Assembly (NCBI GenBank): GCA_018064885.1
Contig: JAGHUI010000037.1
Coordinates: forward strand, 1-64,000
DNA from: Candidatus Minthosoma equi
Lineage (GTDB): Bacteria; Bacteroidota; Bacteroidia; Bacteroidales; Bacteroidaceae
Reading direction: 5' to 3'
DNA length: 64,000 nucleotides
Shown here: positions 34,791 to 43,150 of the stretch, piece after piece
Numbering within the stretch: the first letter of the stretch is position 1
Layout of the letters: every line of letters begins with the position of its first letter
The notes under the pieces: model-generated
Databases searched by the model: none
What the model saw: the letters and a program-made list of their open reading frames with translations, nothing else
What the model was told of the DNA's origin: nothing
Translations under genes and position numbers: made by a program

Positions 34791-36731
34791 CTATTTTTTA
34801 TCCAACACTTCATAGGCAGAGTGGTTACTCTTGTACTCAGGCACGATTTCCTTCATGACCTTCACCACCTCCATATTATTGAGCGTATGAGCAGCCTGCA
34901 TAAGACGCTCCTCGTTCGCCAAAGCTGTAGCATAATCATATTTGCGCACCTTAGCAACATAGATTTTTGGATGATTTGTTGGCAGAGTGCTCTCTGCGGA
35001 AGCAAGTACTTCCTCATAGAGTTTCTCGCCGTCGCGCAAACCAGAGAAGCGTATCTCAATATCTTCCGCTCCAGAAAGAGCAATCATTCGCTTGGCAAGA
35101 TCCAGTATCTTAACAGGGGTTCCCATATCAAACACGAAGATTTCTCCGCCATGTCCCATTGTACCAGCTTCAAGCACCAGCTTACATGCCTCAGGAATCA
35201 GCATGAAGTATCGCACGATGTCAGGATGAGTGACAGTCAGAGGACCTCCGTTTCTAATCTGTTTCTTGAAAATAGGAATCACAGAACCATTCGAACCCAA
35301 CACATTACCGAAGCGCGTGGTCACGAACTGAGTCTTGCCGGAATATGGTGAAGCCATCGAGTCAGGAATTACACCAGATTCAAGTGTTTGATTCAGGCTC
35401 TGGCAATAAATCTCACATATACGCTTCGAGCAACCCATGACATTTGTAGGATTCACAGCCTTGTCTGTTGAGATCATCACGAACTTCTTCACGCCATACT
35501 TCACAGAAAGGTCGGCAATGATTCGTGTGCCCATCACATTATTCATCACAGCCATCACAGGTTCGTCTTCCATCATTGGCACATGCTTATAGGCTGCTGC
35601 ATGGAACACATAATCAGGTCTGTGAGCCTTGAACACACCTTCCATATACTCCTGGTTGCAGATAGTTGACACAACAATTGTGGTTTTTATGAAGGAAAAC
35701 TCACGCGACATCAGCAAACGTATGTCGTGCATAGGAGTTTCCGCTTGATCAATCAGGATCATCTCTTCTGGTCGGAAAAGCGCAACCTGTCTCACCATCT
35801 CAGAACCGATGGAACCAGCTGCACCCGTAATAAGAATGCGTTTGCCGCACAACAGCTCGCCGATGGCATCCATGTCCAGCTGTATTTGAGCACGAGGCAG
35901 GAGGTCTTCAATATCCACCTCCTTGAGCTTGCGTTGAGAGAGGTCTGTCTTGCCATCCCATTCCTCTGCCGATGGAACCATCATAATCTTGATTTCAGCC
36001 TCTATCAGCTGCTCTACCATATCATGGCTCTCACGGAAACGCTCAACCTGCAAAGGAGAGACAATTATCACACGGGCTCTGGCTGCCTTCATTCGTTCCA
36101 CGACATTTTCATCCTGAGCATAAACAGGCACCCCCATAAGGTAAGGCATTCCGTGATCACCTTTCGGTGCTATAAAACCAACAAGCGTAAATCTATTATT
36201 AGACAGATTAATGCCCTTAGCCAATGCCACTCCACCCTCTCTGATTCCATAGATGAAAGCGCGGTTAGCATTGACATCCTCCATGAAAAGGTCATACAGA
36301 TTCTTGGTGACCATTCGCAACAGCATCATTGCCAAAGTTGCGAACACGCAAATACGCCAAGGATGAGTACCAGAAGAGAGCAGCAAAGGCTCTTTATCAT
36401 ATAAGCTTGCGATAAAACCAATCGCATATATCGCACACATGGCAACAACATTTGCCATTGCAACATTTCGGAGATCCTTAAACGAAGAATATCGCACGAC
36501 ATAGCTGTATGTGTGGAATAATCTGAACATTATCATATAGACTGTCAGACACACAAACAAGCCGCGTGTGAACGGGCGGAAATCAACGGCAAAGTCCAAA
36601 CCGCCAACTTCCAGATATTGGCTGACATAACCAGACAAAGCAACAATGCCGCCATCAAGCACCAATATACACCAATAAGGCAATGCAGCCTTTGAAAAAT
36701 ACCAAGATAAAAGTTTTTTTACTATTTTCAT
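34791..36731 (-). CDS. CapD/FlaA1-type membrane nucleoside-diphosphate-sugar dehydratase/epimerase
   Basis: This protein converts a UDP-GlcNAc-like substrate to a 4-keto-6-deoxy sugar for capsule synthesis. It has four N-terminal membrane helices in the first ~130 residues, a CoA-binding-like middle domain (AFIYGIREGGVALAKGI), then the short-chain dehydrogenase core with ILITGAAGSIGSEMVRQ, FHAAAYKHVPMME, MISTDKAVNPTNVMGCSKR (Met replaces the catalytic Tyr, as in this subfamily) and TRFGNVLGSNGSVIPIF. The 646-aa length is typical of the full-length class. It is 4 nt after the sugar-transferase gene. Confidence 0.93.
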   Translation of the reverse strand: MKIVKKLLSWYFSKAALPYWCILVLDGGIVALSGYVSQYLEVGGLDFAVDFRPFTRGLFVCLTVYMIMFRLFHTYSYVVRYSSFKDLRNVAMANVVAMCAIYAIGFIASLYDKEPLLLSSGTHPWRICVFATLAMMLLRMVTKNLYDLFMEDVNANRAFIYGIREGGVALAKGINLSNNRFTLVGFIAPKGDHGMPYLMGVPVYAQDENVVERMKAARARVIIVSPLQVERFRESHDMVEQLIEAEIKIMMVPSAEEWDGKTDLSQRKLKEVDIEDLLPRAQIQLDMDAIGELLCGKRILITGAAGSIGSEMVRQVALFRPEEMILIDQAETPMHDIRLLMSREFSFIKTTIVVSTICNQEYMEGVFKAHRPDYVFHAAAYKHVPMMEDEPVMAVMNNVMGTRIIADLSVKYGVKKFVMISTDKAVNPTNVMGCSKRICEIYCQSLNQTLESGVIPDSMASPYSGKTQFVTTRFGNVLGSNGSVIPIFKKQIRNGGPLTVTHPDIVRYFMLIPEACKLVLEAGTMGHGGEIFVFDMGTPVKILDLAKRMIALSGAEDIEIRFSGLRDGEKLYEEVLASAESTLPTNHPKIYVAKVRKYDYATALANEERLMQAAHTLNNMEVVKVMKEIVPEYKSNHSAYEVLDKK

Positions 36732-36735
36732 TTGC

Positions 36736-38094
36736 CTAATATGCTTGCTTATCTCCCATGATTGCGTTTCTTACTGTCAGGTACATTATACGAATGTCAA
36801 GCCATAGCGACCAGTTTTCAACATACCATACATCTTTCTTGATGCGGTTTTCCATCTGCCAGAGCTCCTTTGTTTCACCACGAGCGCCTCTCACCTGCGC
36901 CCATCCTGTAATTCCAGGCTTAACCCAGTGACGTACCATATATTTATCAATAAGAGCAGAATACTCTTCTGTATGACGAACCATGTGAGGTCTTGGGCCG
37001 ACGACAGACATTGTTCCCATAAACACATTAAGGAACTGAGGCAATTCATCAATATTTGTTCTTCGCATAATATCGCCCCACTTTGTTTTTCTCGGATCAT
37101 CCTTTGTTGCCTGCAAAATATCAGCATATTCATTCACCTTCATAGAACGGAATTTCAAGCAGTAAAACTCTTCGCCTAATAAACCGTTACGTTTCTGTTT
37201 GAACAGCACTGGTCCAGGCATTGTTATCTTGGTGATTATCGCAACGATCAGATATATCCACCAGAAACAAGTAACGATGAACACACCGCTGACTATCAAG
37301 TCAAACGCACGCTTTAATATCTTGTTGCGAGTTTTACTCAAAGGTTCCTGACGTATAGTAAGCACAGGTATATCGTTCATCATCTTAACTGTCATCTGTC
37401 TGTGTACATAGTTTCTCACGTTTGGCACAGAGAAGAACCTGATGAAATGTCTTTCACAAAAACTAATTATGTTCAAAATTTCCGATGAGCGATTAGATGG
37501 CAAGTTGCAATAAATCTGATCTACATGATTGTCTTCAAGCCAACCATACAAATCCGTCACACTTCCCAAACGCTCTATATTGTCAGGCAAATGCTTTGAA
37601 TCTTGATCCTCGAAATATCCGAGCACGCGGTATCCAGTATTCAGCTCGCCCATCATAACATCGTAGAGATAAGAAAGATTATGTCCAGCACCAACAAACA
37701 CTACACGCTTTGTATTGCGGCCATGCAGACGGAACCACTTCAGCCATTCTCTTGCACCATATCTGCCATAGAAAATGACAACAACACTGATGAGCATTTC
37801 CAACAGCAACTGCGTTGGGTGTTGAGTCAGCCTACCTTCTACAATCAAGAAAACAACCATCAAGCTCCAAAACACGCATGCAGACTTTAGCACACGTCCT
37901 AACATCTCATCAACACGGACAAAATGATTCTGAGCAAATGGGACATAAGTCAATATAGATAATGCGTAAAACACGTTTATCATGAAATATATCGAAGGAG
38001 ACAGGACATTCCAGCCCAAAAGACAGAATGCAAGAGCCATTATATTCACTAATACGACGTCTATTCCTATCACCAAGATTGTTGGCTTTATCAT
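36736..38094 (-). CDS. initiating undecaprenyl-phosphate sugar phosphotransferase (WcaJ-like)
   Basis: This is a polyprenyl glycosylphosphotransferase that loads the first sugar-phosphate onto undecaprenyl phosphate. It has four N-terminal membrane helices, a central CoA-binding-like domain (RVVFVGAGHNLSYLYDVM), a fifth helix and a C-terminal catalytic domain: RAFDLIVSGVFIV, PGPVLFKQKRNG, EEFYCLKFRSM, RRTNIDELPQFLNVFMG and VGPRPHMVRHTEEY. The frame is open to 38187, but that extension crosses a TAACTTTG box (38157-38164), so I use ATG 38094. It is the first gene of the exopolysaccharide operon. Confidence 0.92.
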   Translation of the reverse strand: MIKPTILVIGIDVVLVNIMALAFCLLGWNVLSPSIYFMINVFYALSILTYVPFAQNHFVRVDEMLGRVLKSACVFWSLMVVFLIVEGRLTQHPTQLLLEMLISVVVIFYGRYGAREWLKWFRLHGRNTKRVVFVGAGHNLSYLYDVMMGELNTGYRVLGYFEDQDSKHLPDNIERLGSVTDLYGWLEDNHVDQIYCNLPSNRSSEILNIISFCERHFIRFFSVPNVRNYVHRQMTVKMMNDIPVLTIRQEPLSKTRNKILKRAFDLIVSGVFIVTCFWWIYLIVAIITKITMPGPVLFKQKRNGLLGEEFYCLKFRSMKVNEYADILQATKDDPRKTKWGDIMRRTNIDELPQFLNVFMGTMSVVGPRPHMVRHTEEYSALIDKYMVRHWVKPGITGWAQVRGARGETKELWQMENRIKKDVWYVENWSLWLDIRIMYLTVRNAIMGDKQAY

Positions 38095-38156
38095 ATATTT
38101 AAGATTTATCAATTTCCAAATAAAACAGGCACGTAAAAACGCTACATATAACACGG

Positions 38157-38164
38157 CAAAGTTA
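38157..38164 (-). promoter_or_regulatory. -7 box (TAACTTTG) for the exopolysaccharide operon
   Basis: An exact TAnnTTTG match on the minus strand, 63 nt upstream of ATG 38094. It would drive the six-gene run down to the terminator at 28546-28581. Confidence 0.6.
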
Positions 38165-38293
38165 TGGAATTTATTTCGCATCACCAAATCTTTCAGGATA
38201 AAATGTTATAAAATCATTAAAAAATCTTAAACTTTCATTCCAACAACGACGATGGATGGCGATTCATCGTCGCACCGTGTTGTGAAATACCTA

Positions 38294-38301
38294 TACATTT
38301 G
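38294..38301 (+). promoter_or_regulatory. -7 box (TACATTTG) for the accessory module
   Basis: TACATTTG fits TAnnTTTG and lies 29 nt upstream of ATG 38330. It is divergent from the exopolysaccharide promoter. Confidence 0.5.
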
Positions 38302-38329
38302 CAGCTGCATTATTAAAAATTAGAATAAA

Positions 38330-38689
38330 ATGAGTCATCGAAAAGACATCTCAAAATGCAGTTCAGCAACAGATCTCCATATCTGTGCTATGCAAAATGC
38401 CATCATTACATTCATCAAACAAGAGAGACTTACGAATATTCTTGAAGATGGCAAATACATCTATCATTCCGCCCTATCAAAGTCTCTAAGCGACACAGCA
38501 AACATTCACATGGTTATGCATGCCTTCTTAGAGATCAATCGCTATTGTTTTGAGCATAACGATTGCGCAGGTGAACTCATCAACCTTTTTGCTTCGGAAT
38601 ACCAAGAAGCAATCAAGCAGCATGGCGTTCGCATCCATCAGTGTAAATTGAAAAAGCATGGCAGAAAATTTCACTCAAAAAAGAAATAA
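38330..38689 (+). CDS. hypothetical basic helical protein
   Basis: I do not recognise a family. The 119-aa protein is predicted helical, cysteine-containing and histidine/lysine-rich at the C-terminus (KLKKHGRKFHSKKK). It has no signal peptide or membrane helix. It lies 5 nt before the RecA-like ATPase gene, so the pair is co-transcribed. A DNA-binding or ATPase-partner role would fit the basic tail but is only inference. Confidence 0.65.
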   Translation: MSHRKDISKCSSATDLHICAMQNAIITFIKQERLTNILEDGKYIYHSALSKSLSDTANIHMVMHAFLEINRYCFEHNDCAGELINLFASEYQEAIKQHGVRIHQCKLKKHGRKFHSKKK

Positions 38690-38694
38690 ACATC

Positions 38695-39903
38695 ATGACA
38701 GACGGAACAATCTCACTCATCAGCGAAGAGCTATCAAAAGCTGGTCAAGATGCTACGGAATTAGCATTGCTTGAACGTCTTGAGAAGAGACGCATCACTC
38801 CCGACACAGAGATACCCCCCATGCAGTTTCTCTTCCAAATGTTCTGCAAACCATGTTTTCCACGCGGCGAACTGGTTGCCGTGGCTGGTAAAGCGAAGAG
38901 CGGCAAGACCTTCGTCAGCAGCATGCTTATGGCACTATGTTTCAGGGAAGAAGTCCTCACTGTACGCAGGCTGGAAGAGGAGACATTGAGCGTGCTCTGG
39001 TTTGACACTGAGCAAAGCGAAGAGAGCACGCAGGACATCTTGAAAAACAGAATCTTGAAAATGATTGAAGCTTCCACTGTTCCTCATCAAAAAGGGGAGA
39101 TTGCAGACATCTTTGACGAAGAGTATCACACCCCAGATTCTTCTCTTTGGGAGAGGTTAGGTGAGGCTTTTCACATCTTCAATGTCCGTGCAGACTTTTG
39201 GCAGGAACGCTTGCCTCTGCTTGAGGCTGCCATGCGCAGATTCCATCCTGACCTCGTCATCCTTGATGGCATACGTGACCTTGTCAACGACATCAACGAT
39301 GGTGTGATGGCACAGGATGTCATCGAGCGTCTCATGCATCTGGCAAGTGAGCAGCGCTGCTGCATCGTGTGCATACTGCACCAGAACAAAGGCGCTGAGG
39401 ATAAGAACCTGCGAGGTTGGATTGGCACCGAATTGAAAAACAAGGCATTCGAGGTCTATGAATGCACAAAGGATGCCGACAGAATATTCACGTGGAGTCA
39501 GACAGATACACGCAAATACGACATCGTTGACAAACTGAAATACGTAGTTGACGAGAGCGGCATCCCACAGCTCTGTTCTGTCGAACAGCTCATTGAAAAT
39601 CAAGGATCATCGCCATCGTCCTTAGACACGCGTCCAGCACTTAATCCCAAGTATCTTCTTGGGTACGACGGAAAGATTGCTCAGCTCAACATCGAAGCAC
39701 TTTTCACCGACGCATTTCGTCCTGGCGAACAGAAATCTGCCGCAGCGTTGCAAGCCACCATCATGTCGATGGCAAACATCACAAGCTACAGGTTCTACAA
39801 TCGCCGTCGTGAAGAAGCAATAGCGCAAGGCATCATCGTACAGTCGAAAGACGAGAATGGACACATCATCTATTCCTGTCCTTCAAAACAATCACCCAAC
39901 TAA
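38695..39903 (+). CDS. RecA/RepA-like AAA ATPase
   Basis: This is a P-loop ATPase of the RecA/DnaB-type fold used by plasmid RepA helicases and phage-like modules. Walker A is GKAKSGKT (residues 65-72), LWFDTEQSEES follows, Walker B is PDLVILDGIRDL (185-196), and a sensor strand CCIVCILHQNKG (222-233) precedes an Arg-containing GWIGTELKNKA. The C-terminal ~80 residues may be a winged-helix segment. It precedes a CHC2/Toprim primase, which suggests a paired helicase-primase. No replication initiator or integrase is nearby. Confidence 0.82.
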   Translation: MTDGTISLISEELSKAGQDATELALLERLEKRRITPDTEIPPMQFLFQMFCKPCFPRGELVAVAGKAKSGKTFVSSMLMALCFREEVLTVRRLEEETLSVLWFDTEQSEESTQDILKNRILKMIEASTVPHQKGEIADIFDEEYHTPDSSLWERLGEAFHIFNVRADFWQERLPLLEAAMRRFHPDLVILDGIRDLVNDINDGVMAQDVIERLMHLASEQRCCIVCILHQNKGAEDKNLRGWIGTELKNKAFEVYECTKDADRIFTWSQTDTRKYDIVDKLKYVVDESGIPQLCSVEQLIENQGSSPSSLDTRPALNPKYLLGYDGKIAQLNIEALFTDAFRPGEQKSAAALQATIMSMANITSYRFYNRRREEAIAQGIIVQSKDENGHIIYSCPSKQSPN

Positions 39904-39946
39904 CACCCCGCATGGTTCTCACCCTCGCCCCGACCCACCTCTTTAC

Positions 39947-39970
39947 TATCCCTCCTCCTAACGGAGGGAT
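39947..39970. repeat. palindromic mini-repeat in the ATPase-primase gap
   Basis: TATCCCTCCTCCTAACGGAGGGATA is an inverted repeat (9-bp stem), of the same family as 5094-5140, 43112-43142 and 59506-59540. The 174-nt gap also holds TTCGTTAGATTCGAGAAATT-type A/T repeats. Confidence 0.55.
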
Positions 39971-40077
39971 ACGTAATGGGTCGAATGTTTACATCGGCGT
40001 AGCCAATCTTTTTTATTCGTTAGATTCGAGAAATTCGTGTTCGTTTTTATAAAAATAATTGTGTTCACTTACTTATT

Positions 40078-41124
40078 ATGCAAAAAATTGACAAATACAG
40101 CATAGACGATCTGCAGTCAGTAAGCATACTCAGCATTGCAGACGACCTTGGACTCAACGTCAACCGCCACAAGAAATGTCTTTGTCCCTTCCATGAAGAC
40201 AAGAAGCCATCATTGAAATTCTGGACAGAGATCAATGGCTGGAAATGCTATGGCTGCGGAGAGAAAGGCACGAACATTGACCTCGTGATGAAAAAGAAAG
40301 ATCTGACGTTTCACGAAGCATGCGAATGGATTGCACGGCAATACAACATAATGCTGAGACATGACACTCCTCAGTCCAAAACTCGCAACCCTCAACTCAA
40401 AACTCACATTTCACAACCAAAAGCCCAGAACATGTTTACTCTCGACAACAACCTCATAGCTCAATGCCAGGATCTAAAATCCGCATTCTGCCGTAGCTTA
40501 CTCTCAACAGGCATTCTCACGGAAAGCCAGCTTGCTCATGCTGCTAATGTTTACAAACTCGGAACCACGCAAGACGATGGAGTCGTTTTCTGGCAGATCG
40601 ACCAAGACAGCCATGTACGCGACGGCAAAATCATGTTCTACAACGAAGATTGTCACCGTAGCCACGACAAAAATCCCACATGGGTAAGTTATCGTCTCAA
40701 GAAGAAAGGCACACTCACACAGGACTGGCGTGCCACATATTGCCTGTTCGGACTGCACCTTTTGACAGACGACAAGGCAAAGACAAATAAGATCATCGTC
40801 ATCGTGGAAAGCGAGAAAACAGCCATCATCTGCAGTGAGCTCATTCCAATGATGAACAATCGACCTGTGATCTGGCTGGCAACAGGAGGCATGGATTTCC
40901 TCACCATTGACTCCCTGCGTCCGCTCGTAGAATATAGCGTCACCATCTTTCCAGACACGGACACCACAGGACAAACATTCGCCAAGTGGCAGAGCATCGT
41001 TGATTCAGCCTCCAAACTACTCTCCCACCCTTTTTACATCAGCAACCTGCTCGAACAGCATGCCAGCAAAGAGCAGAAGGAGCGCAAGATAGACATAGCC
41101 GATTTCATCCTTGAGCAATCATAA
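40078..41124 (+). CDS. DNA primase-like protein (CHC2 zinc finger plus Toprim)
   Basis: The N-terminal zinc finger has Cys36-Pro-Phe-His39 and Cys57-Tyr-Gly-Cys60, the CHC2 pattern of DnaG-type primases, in CPFHEDKKPS and CYGCGEKG. The C-terminal half holds a Toprim domain with IVIVESEKTAIIC (catalytic Glu) and TIFPDTDTTGQ (DxD). At 348 aa it lacks the DnaB-interaction domain of chromosomal DnaG. Residues about 97-118 (PQSKTRNPQLKTHISQPKAQ) are a low-complexity linker encoded by heptameric repeats. It probably works with the upstream ATPase; it is not the housekeeping primase. Confidence 0.88.
   Translation: MQKIDKYSIDDLQSVSILSIADDLGLNVNRHKKCLCPFHEDKKPSLKFWTEINGWKCYGCGEKGTNIDLVMKKKDLTFHEACEWIARQYNIMLRHDTPQSKTRNPQLKTHISQPKAQNMFTLDNNLIAQCQDLKSAFCRSLLSTGILTESQLAHAANVYKLGTTQDDGVVFWQIDQDSHVRDGKIMFYNEDCHRSHDKNPTWVSYRLKKKGTLTQDWRATYCLFGLHLLTDDKAKTNKIIVIVESEKTAIICSELIPMMNNRPVIWLATGGMDFLTIDSLRPLVEYSVTIFPDTDTTGQTFAKWQSIVDSASKLLSHPFYISNLLEQHASKEQKERKIDIADFILEQS
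40366..40432. repeat. heptameric repeat inside the primase gene
   Basis: CTCAACT, CAAAACT, CACATTT, CACAACC heptads encode the linker between the zinc-finger and Toprim domains. Confidence 0.5.
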
Positions 41125-41313
41125 CTCATCTGGATCTATTCCATATTCCTCGCAAATATACTTCACCGCGATTGGTGGCACTATATGAGCTCTTGGCGAT
41201 ACACCCAACTTAGCCAGTTCCTCTTTATGGTTAGACAGCCATCTGCAAAATGTGCGAGGCGAAACACCTGCAGCACGTGCCAATTCCACTTTCAGTTTAC
41301 TTTTCATATTCAT
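41119..41313 (-). CDS. small helix-turn-helix protein, DUF4248-like
   Basis: This 64-aa protein has an N-terminal helix-turn-helix (KVELARAAGVSPRTFCRWLSNH, key part AGVSPRTFCRWL) and ends in EEYGIDPDEL. It resembles the small DUF4248-type proteins that commonly lie between the primase and HU-like genes in Bacteroidetes modules. It is on the opposite strand to its neighbours, with its last 6 nt overlapping the primase end. A regulatory role for the module is plausible. An internal ATG at 41307 is an alternative start. Confidence 0.7.
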   Translation of the reverse strand: MNMKSKLKVELARAAGVSPRTFCRWLSNHKEELAKLGVSPRAHIVPPIAVKYICEEYGIDPDEL

Positions 41314-41326
41314 TTCAAATAATATG

Positions 41327-41334
41327 CAAAGATA
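41327..41334 (-). promoter_or_regulatory. -7 box (TATCTTTG) for the HTH gene
   Basis: TATCTTTG on the minus strand, 14 nt upstream of ATG 41313, fits TAnnTTTG. Confidence 0.55.
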
Positions 41335-41450
41335 CTGATTTTATTTCAATTACGCAAACATTTTGTTCGCCATATAACGTCAAATTCAGCCAAATAAAGA
41401 AGATAGAGACCATGTCTGCCAACATCCGTCAACGCCCCTTAAAAATGTCG

Positions 41451-41633
41451 TAACTTTGCATCGTCAATCAAGGCAAACCACCTGTGACGCTCACCGCAAA
41501 CGGTACGAACCGTTCCCCTTTAACGGCAGCAACCGTTCAAGGCAAACGCTGGAAGAGACTCTGGAAGAAGGAATCTCGGAAACACAGAACTCTCCAACTC
41601 AACTTTCAACTATTAACTATTAACTATTAACTT
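41451..41633 (+). promoter_or_regulatory. -7 box and structured leader of the DUF5675-like gene
   Basis: TAACTTTG (41451-41458) is followed by a leader of about 170 nt. Two small stems lie in tandem: AACGGT-ACGA-ACCGTT (41499-41514) and AACGG-CAGCAA-CCGTT (41522-41537). Both share the AACGG/CCGTT arms, so they can also pair with each other. From 41594 the leader is a heptad repeat (ACTATTA three times) running to the ATG. Confidence 0.5.
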
Positions 41634-42083
41634 ATGCAATTATTCCTCACCCGCTACTATGGCGATGCAAACATCACCAAGAGCATGCTGGCTTTCAAAG
41701 TCCGCGACAGAACAGTCCTCGAATGCGAAGCGCGCGAAGCCGCCTACCGTGACTACTCCGAGCCCTTCCCTCGTCATTCCTTCTATTGTCTCCCTACAGG
41801 AACCCACCGCTGCTACATCACCTCCACTGCCAACAACCGCTTCTGCCTCCGCCTCGCCGGAGTGCCAGGCCACAAGGGTAACATGATCTACATCGATCCA
41901 GAGCGCCAGTTCCATGTAGGAGCCATTCTCATCGGCTATGCCACCTCCTCCATCCCACCTAAGTGGCGCAAGCTCATCGACCACGAGGCGCTGAAGGAGA
42001 AGTTCGCCGAACTGCTGGAGGAGCAGCTGAGGGAGGGGGAGAAGATCACGATAGAAGTTAGGAACGACATTCGTTTAACGTAA
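41634..42083 (+). CDS. DUF5675-like protein
   Basis: A 149-aa soluble protein. The centre (FYCLPTGTHRCYIT, FCLRLAGVPGHKGNMIYI) matches the pattern of DUF5675 proteins, where a [CP]-x-G-T-Y/H-x-[CV] phrase is followed by PG[HR]xG[IN]xIH. These proteins occur in phage-like and integrated modules of Bacteroidetes; their function is unknown. It precedes the HU-HIG gene by 433 nt of low-complexity DNA. The C-terminal part is a charged helix. Confidence 0.65.
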   Translation: MQLFLTRYYGDANITKSMLAFKVRDRTVLECEAREAAYRDYSEPFPRHSFYCLPTGTHRCYITSTANNRFCLRLAGVPGHKGNMIYIDPERQFHVGAILIGYATSSIPPKWRKLIDHEALKEKFAELLEEQLREGEKITIEVRNDIRLT

Positions 42084-42516
42084 ATTGCCGTGAATTTCTC
42101 GTGAATTTATCCGTAAATTTTATTTCACTGAGAATGAATCATATACTAGAACAATATAAGTTGGAACAATTGTATTTTGTGCCCTTCGGGCCAATTGAAA
42201 AAACATAAAAGAAACAATAAAAACATAAAAAAACAGTTCAATTATTGTTTTTTCTTGTTTTTGTTCTGTTTCTATAAGGTTTTTCTTAATATGGCGCATG
42301 CGCAAAAATAACAGACAATCAATTCGTCGAACTCACGTTAAAATAATTCACGGAATAATTTACGACTAATTTTCGGGAATTAACGTTCGCCGAAGGCTAA
42401 ACAGACAAATCGCATCAGTATCAATGTTTGTTCAATGTTCGTCAATGTTGAGCGACAGCGACCCCCAAAAAACAACTATAATTTCTTTAACCTTTAACCT
42501 TTAACCATTACAAACC
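42084..42516. other. 433-nt A/T-rich gap with inverted repeats
   Basis: No gene is seen. The gap holds GCCCTTCGGGC (about 42181-42191), an extended imperfect inverted repeat of A-rich and T-rich arms (about 42200-42265) that could act as a terminator in both directions, TTCACG/TTTACG-type words at 42330-42385 related to the repeats at 53979, 56329 and 57352, and a CTTTAAC heptad repeat at 42484-42511 leading to the next start. Confidence 0.5.
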
Positions 42517-42918
42517 ATGGGAAAAATCAACTACCGCAAAACAAAGATGAAGCTTAACTTCATGGAAGGCAAGCCAGAAGTGTACAAGATCGCTCAGCTC
42601 ACCCTTCCGCAGATCTCCTACGACGACCTCCTCGCCGAAGTATCTCACGCAGAAAACGTGAACGACACAGTGACACAGGCAGTAGTCACAGGTCTCCTCA
42701 ACCGTCTCGCCCACTACATGCAGTACGGTCACGGAGTATCTCTCGGTGCCTTCGGTTCATTCAAGCCAGCCTTCCGTGCCAAGAGCACCAAGACAGCAGA
42801 AGAGGCAACAGCCGAGACTGTGACTCGAAAGCTCATCAAGTTCTATCCTGGCAGGAAGCTCCGCGAGATGATTGCCGACATAGAGATCACCAGCGCCAAA
42901 GCACTCGACGTTGAGTAA
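42517..42918 (+). CDS. HU-like DNA-binding protein (HU-HIG type)
   Basis: A 133-aa member of the HU/IHF-like family particular to Bacteroidetes. After an N-terminal MGKINYRKTKMK, the IHF/HU-type helices run to TVTQAVVTGLLNRLAHYMQYGHGVSL, then LGAFGSFKPAFRAKS forms the beta-arm start (the GxFGxFx motif), and LIKFYPGRKLREMI the end. It would bind DNA as a dimer or intramolecular pair. It stands before the smalltalk protein and amidase, the usual order in such modules. Confidence 0.88.
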   Translation: MGKINYRKTKMKLNFMEGKPEVYKIAQLTLPQISYDDLLAEVSHAENVNDTVTQAVVTGLLNRLAHYMQYGHGVSLGAFGSFKPAFRAKSTKTAEEATAETVTRKLIKFYPGRKLREMIADIEITSAKALDVE

Positions 42919-42956
42919 TAAAAAAGTCAAAGTTAAAGTCAATTCAAATCATCCTT

Positions 42957-43058
42957 ATGAAAAAAGACTGGAAAATCTGGCTGCAAGTAGCACTCACCGT
43001 GCTCACTGCCCTCGCCTCCGCCCTCGGCGTAACATCCTGCGCCATGAAAATGCTCTAA
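42957..43058 (+). CDS. smalltalk protein
   Basis: A 33-aa peptide, MKKDWKIWLQVALTVLTALA continuing to SALGVTSCAMKML. The hydrophobic helix after a KxxWK start and the terminal GVTSC are the hallmarks of the Bacteroidetes smalltalk family, which has no known function. The Cys could serve as a lipobox-like or membrane anchor. It lies between the HU-HIG gene and the amidase, the family's normal place. Confidence 0.85.
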   Translation: MKKDWKIWLQVALTVLTALASALGVTSCAMKML

Positions 43059-43111
43059 CCACTAACCTTTAACCACAAACCTTTCCCCTCCCCCCATCCC
43101 GCATGGCTCCC

Positions 43112-43142
43112 CCTCCCTCACAGGGAGGGCTGGGGAGGGTCT
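43112..43142. repeat. G/C-rich palindromic mini-repeat
   Basis: CCCTCCCTCACAGGGAGGG, followed by CTGGGGAGGGTC. This is the clearest member of the mini-palindrome family. It lies just before the amidase start and extends its reading frame upstream to 43103. Confidence 0.6.
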
Positions 43143-43150
43143 TTCCTCCT

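Noticed and set aside
38095-38187. Longer start for the sugar transferase
   Set aside because: The extension crosses an exact TAACTTTG promoter box; ATG 38094 leads straight into the first membrane helix.
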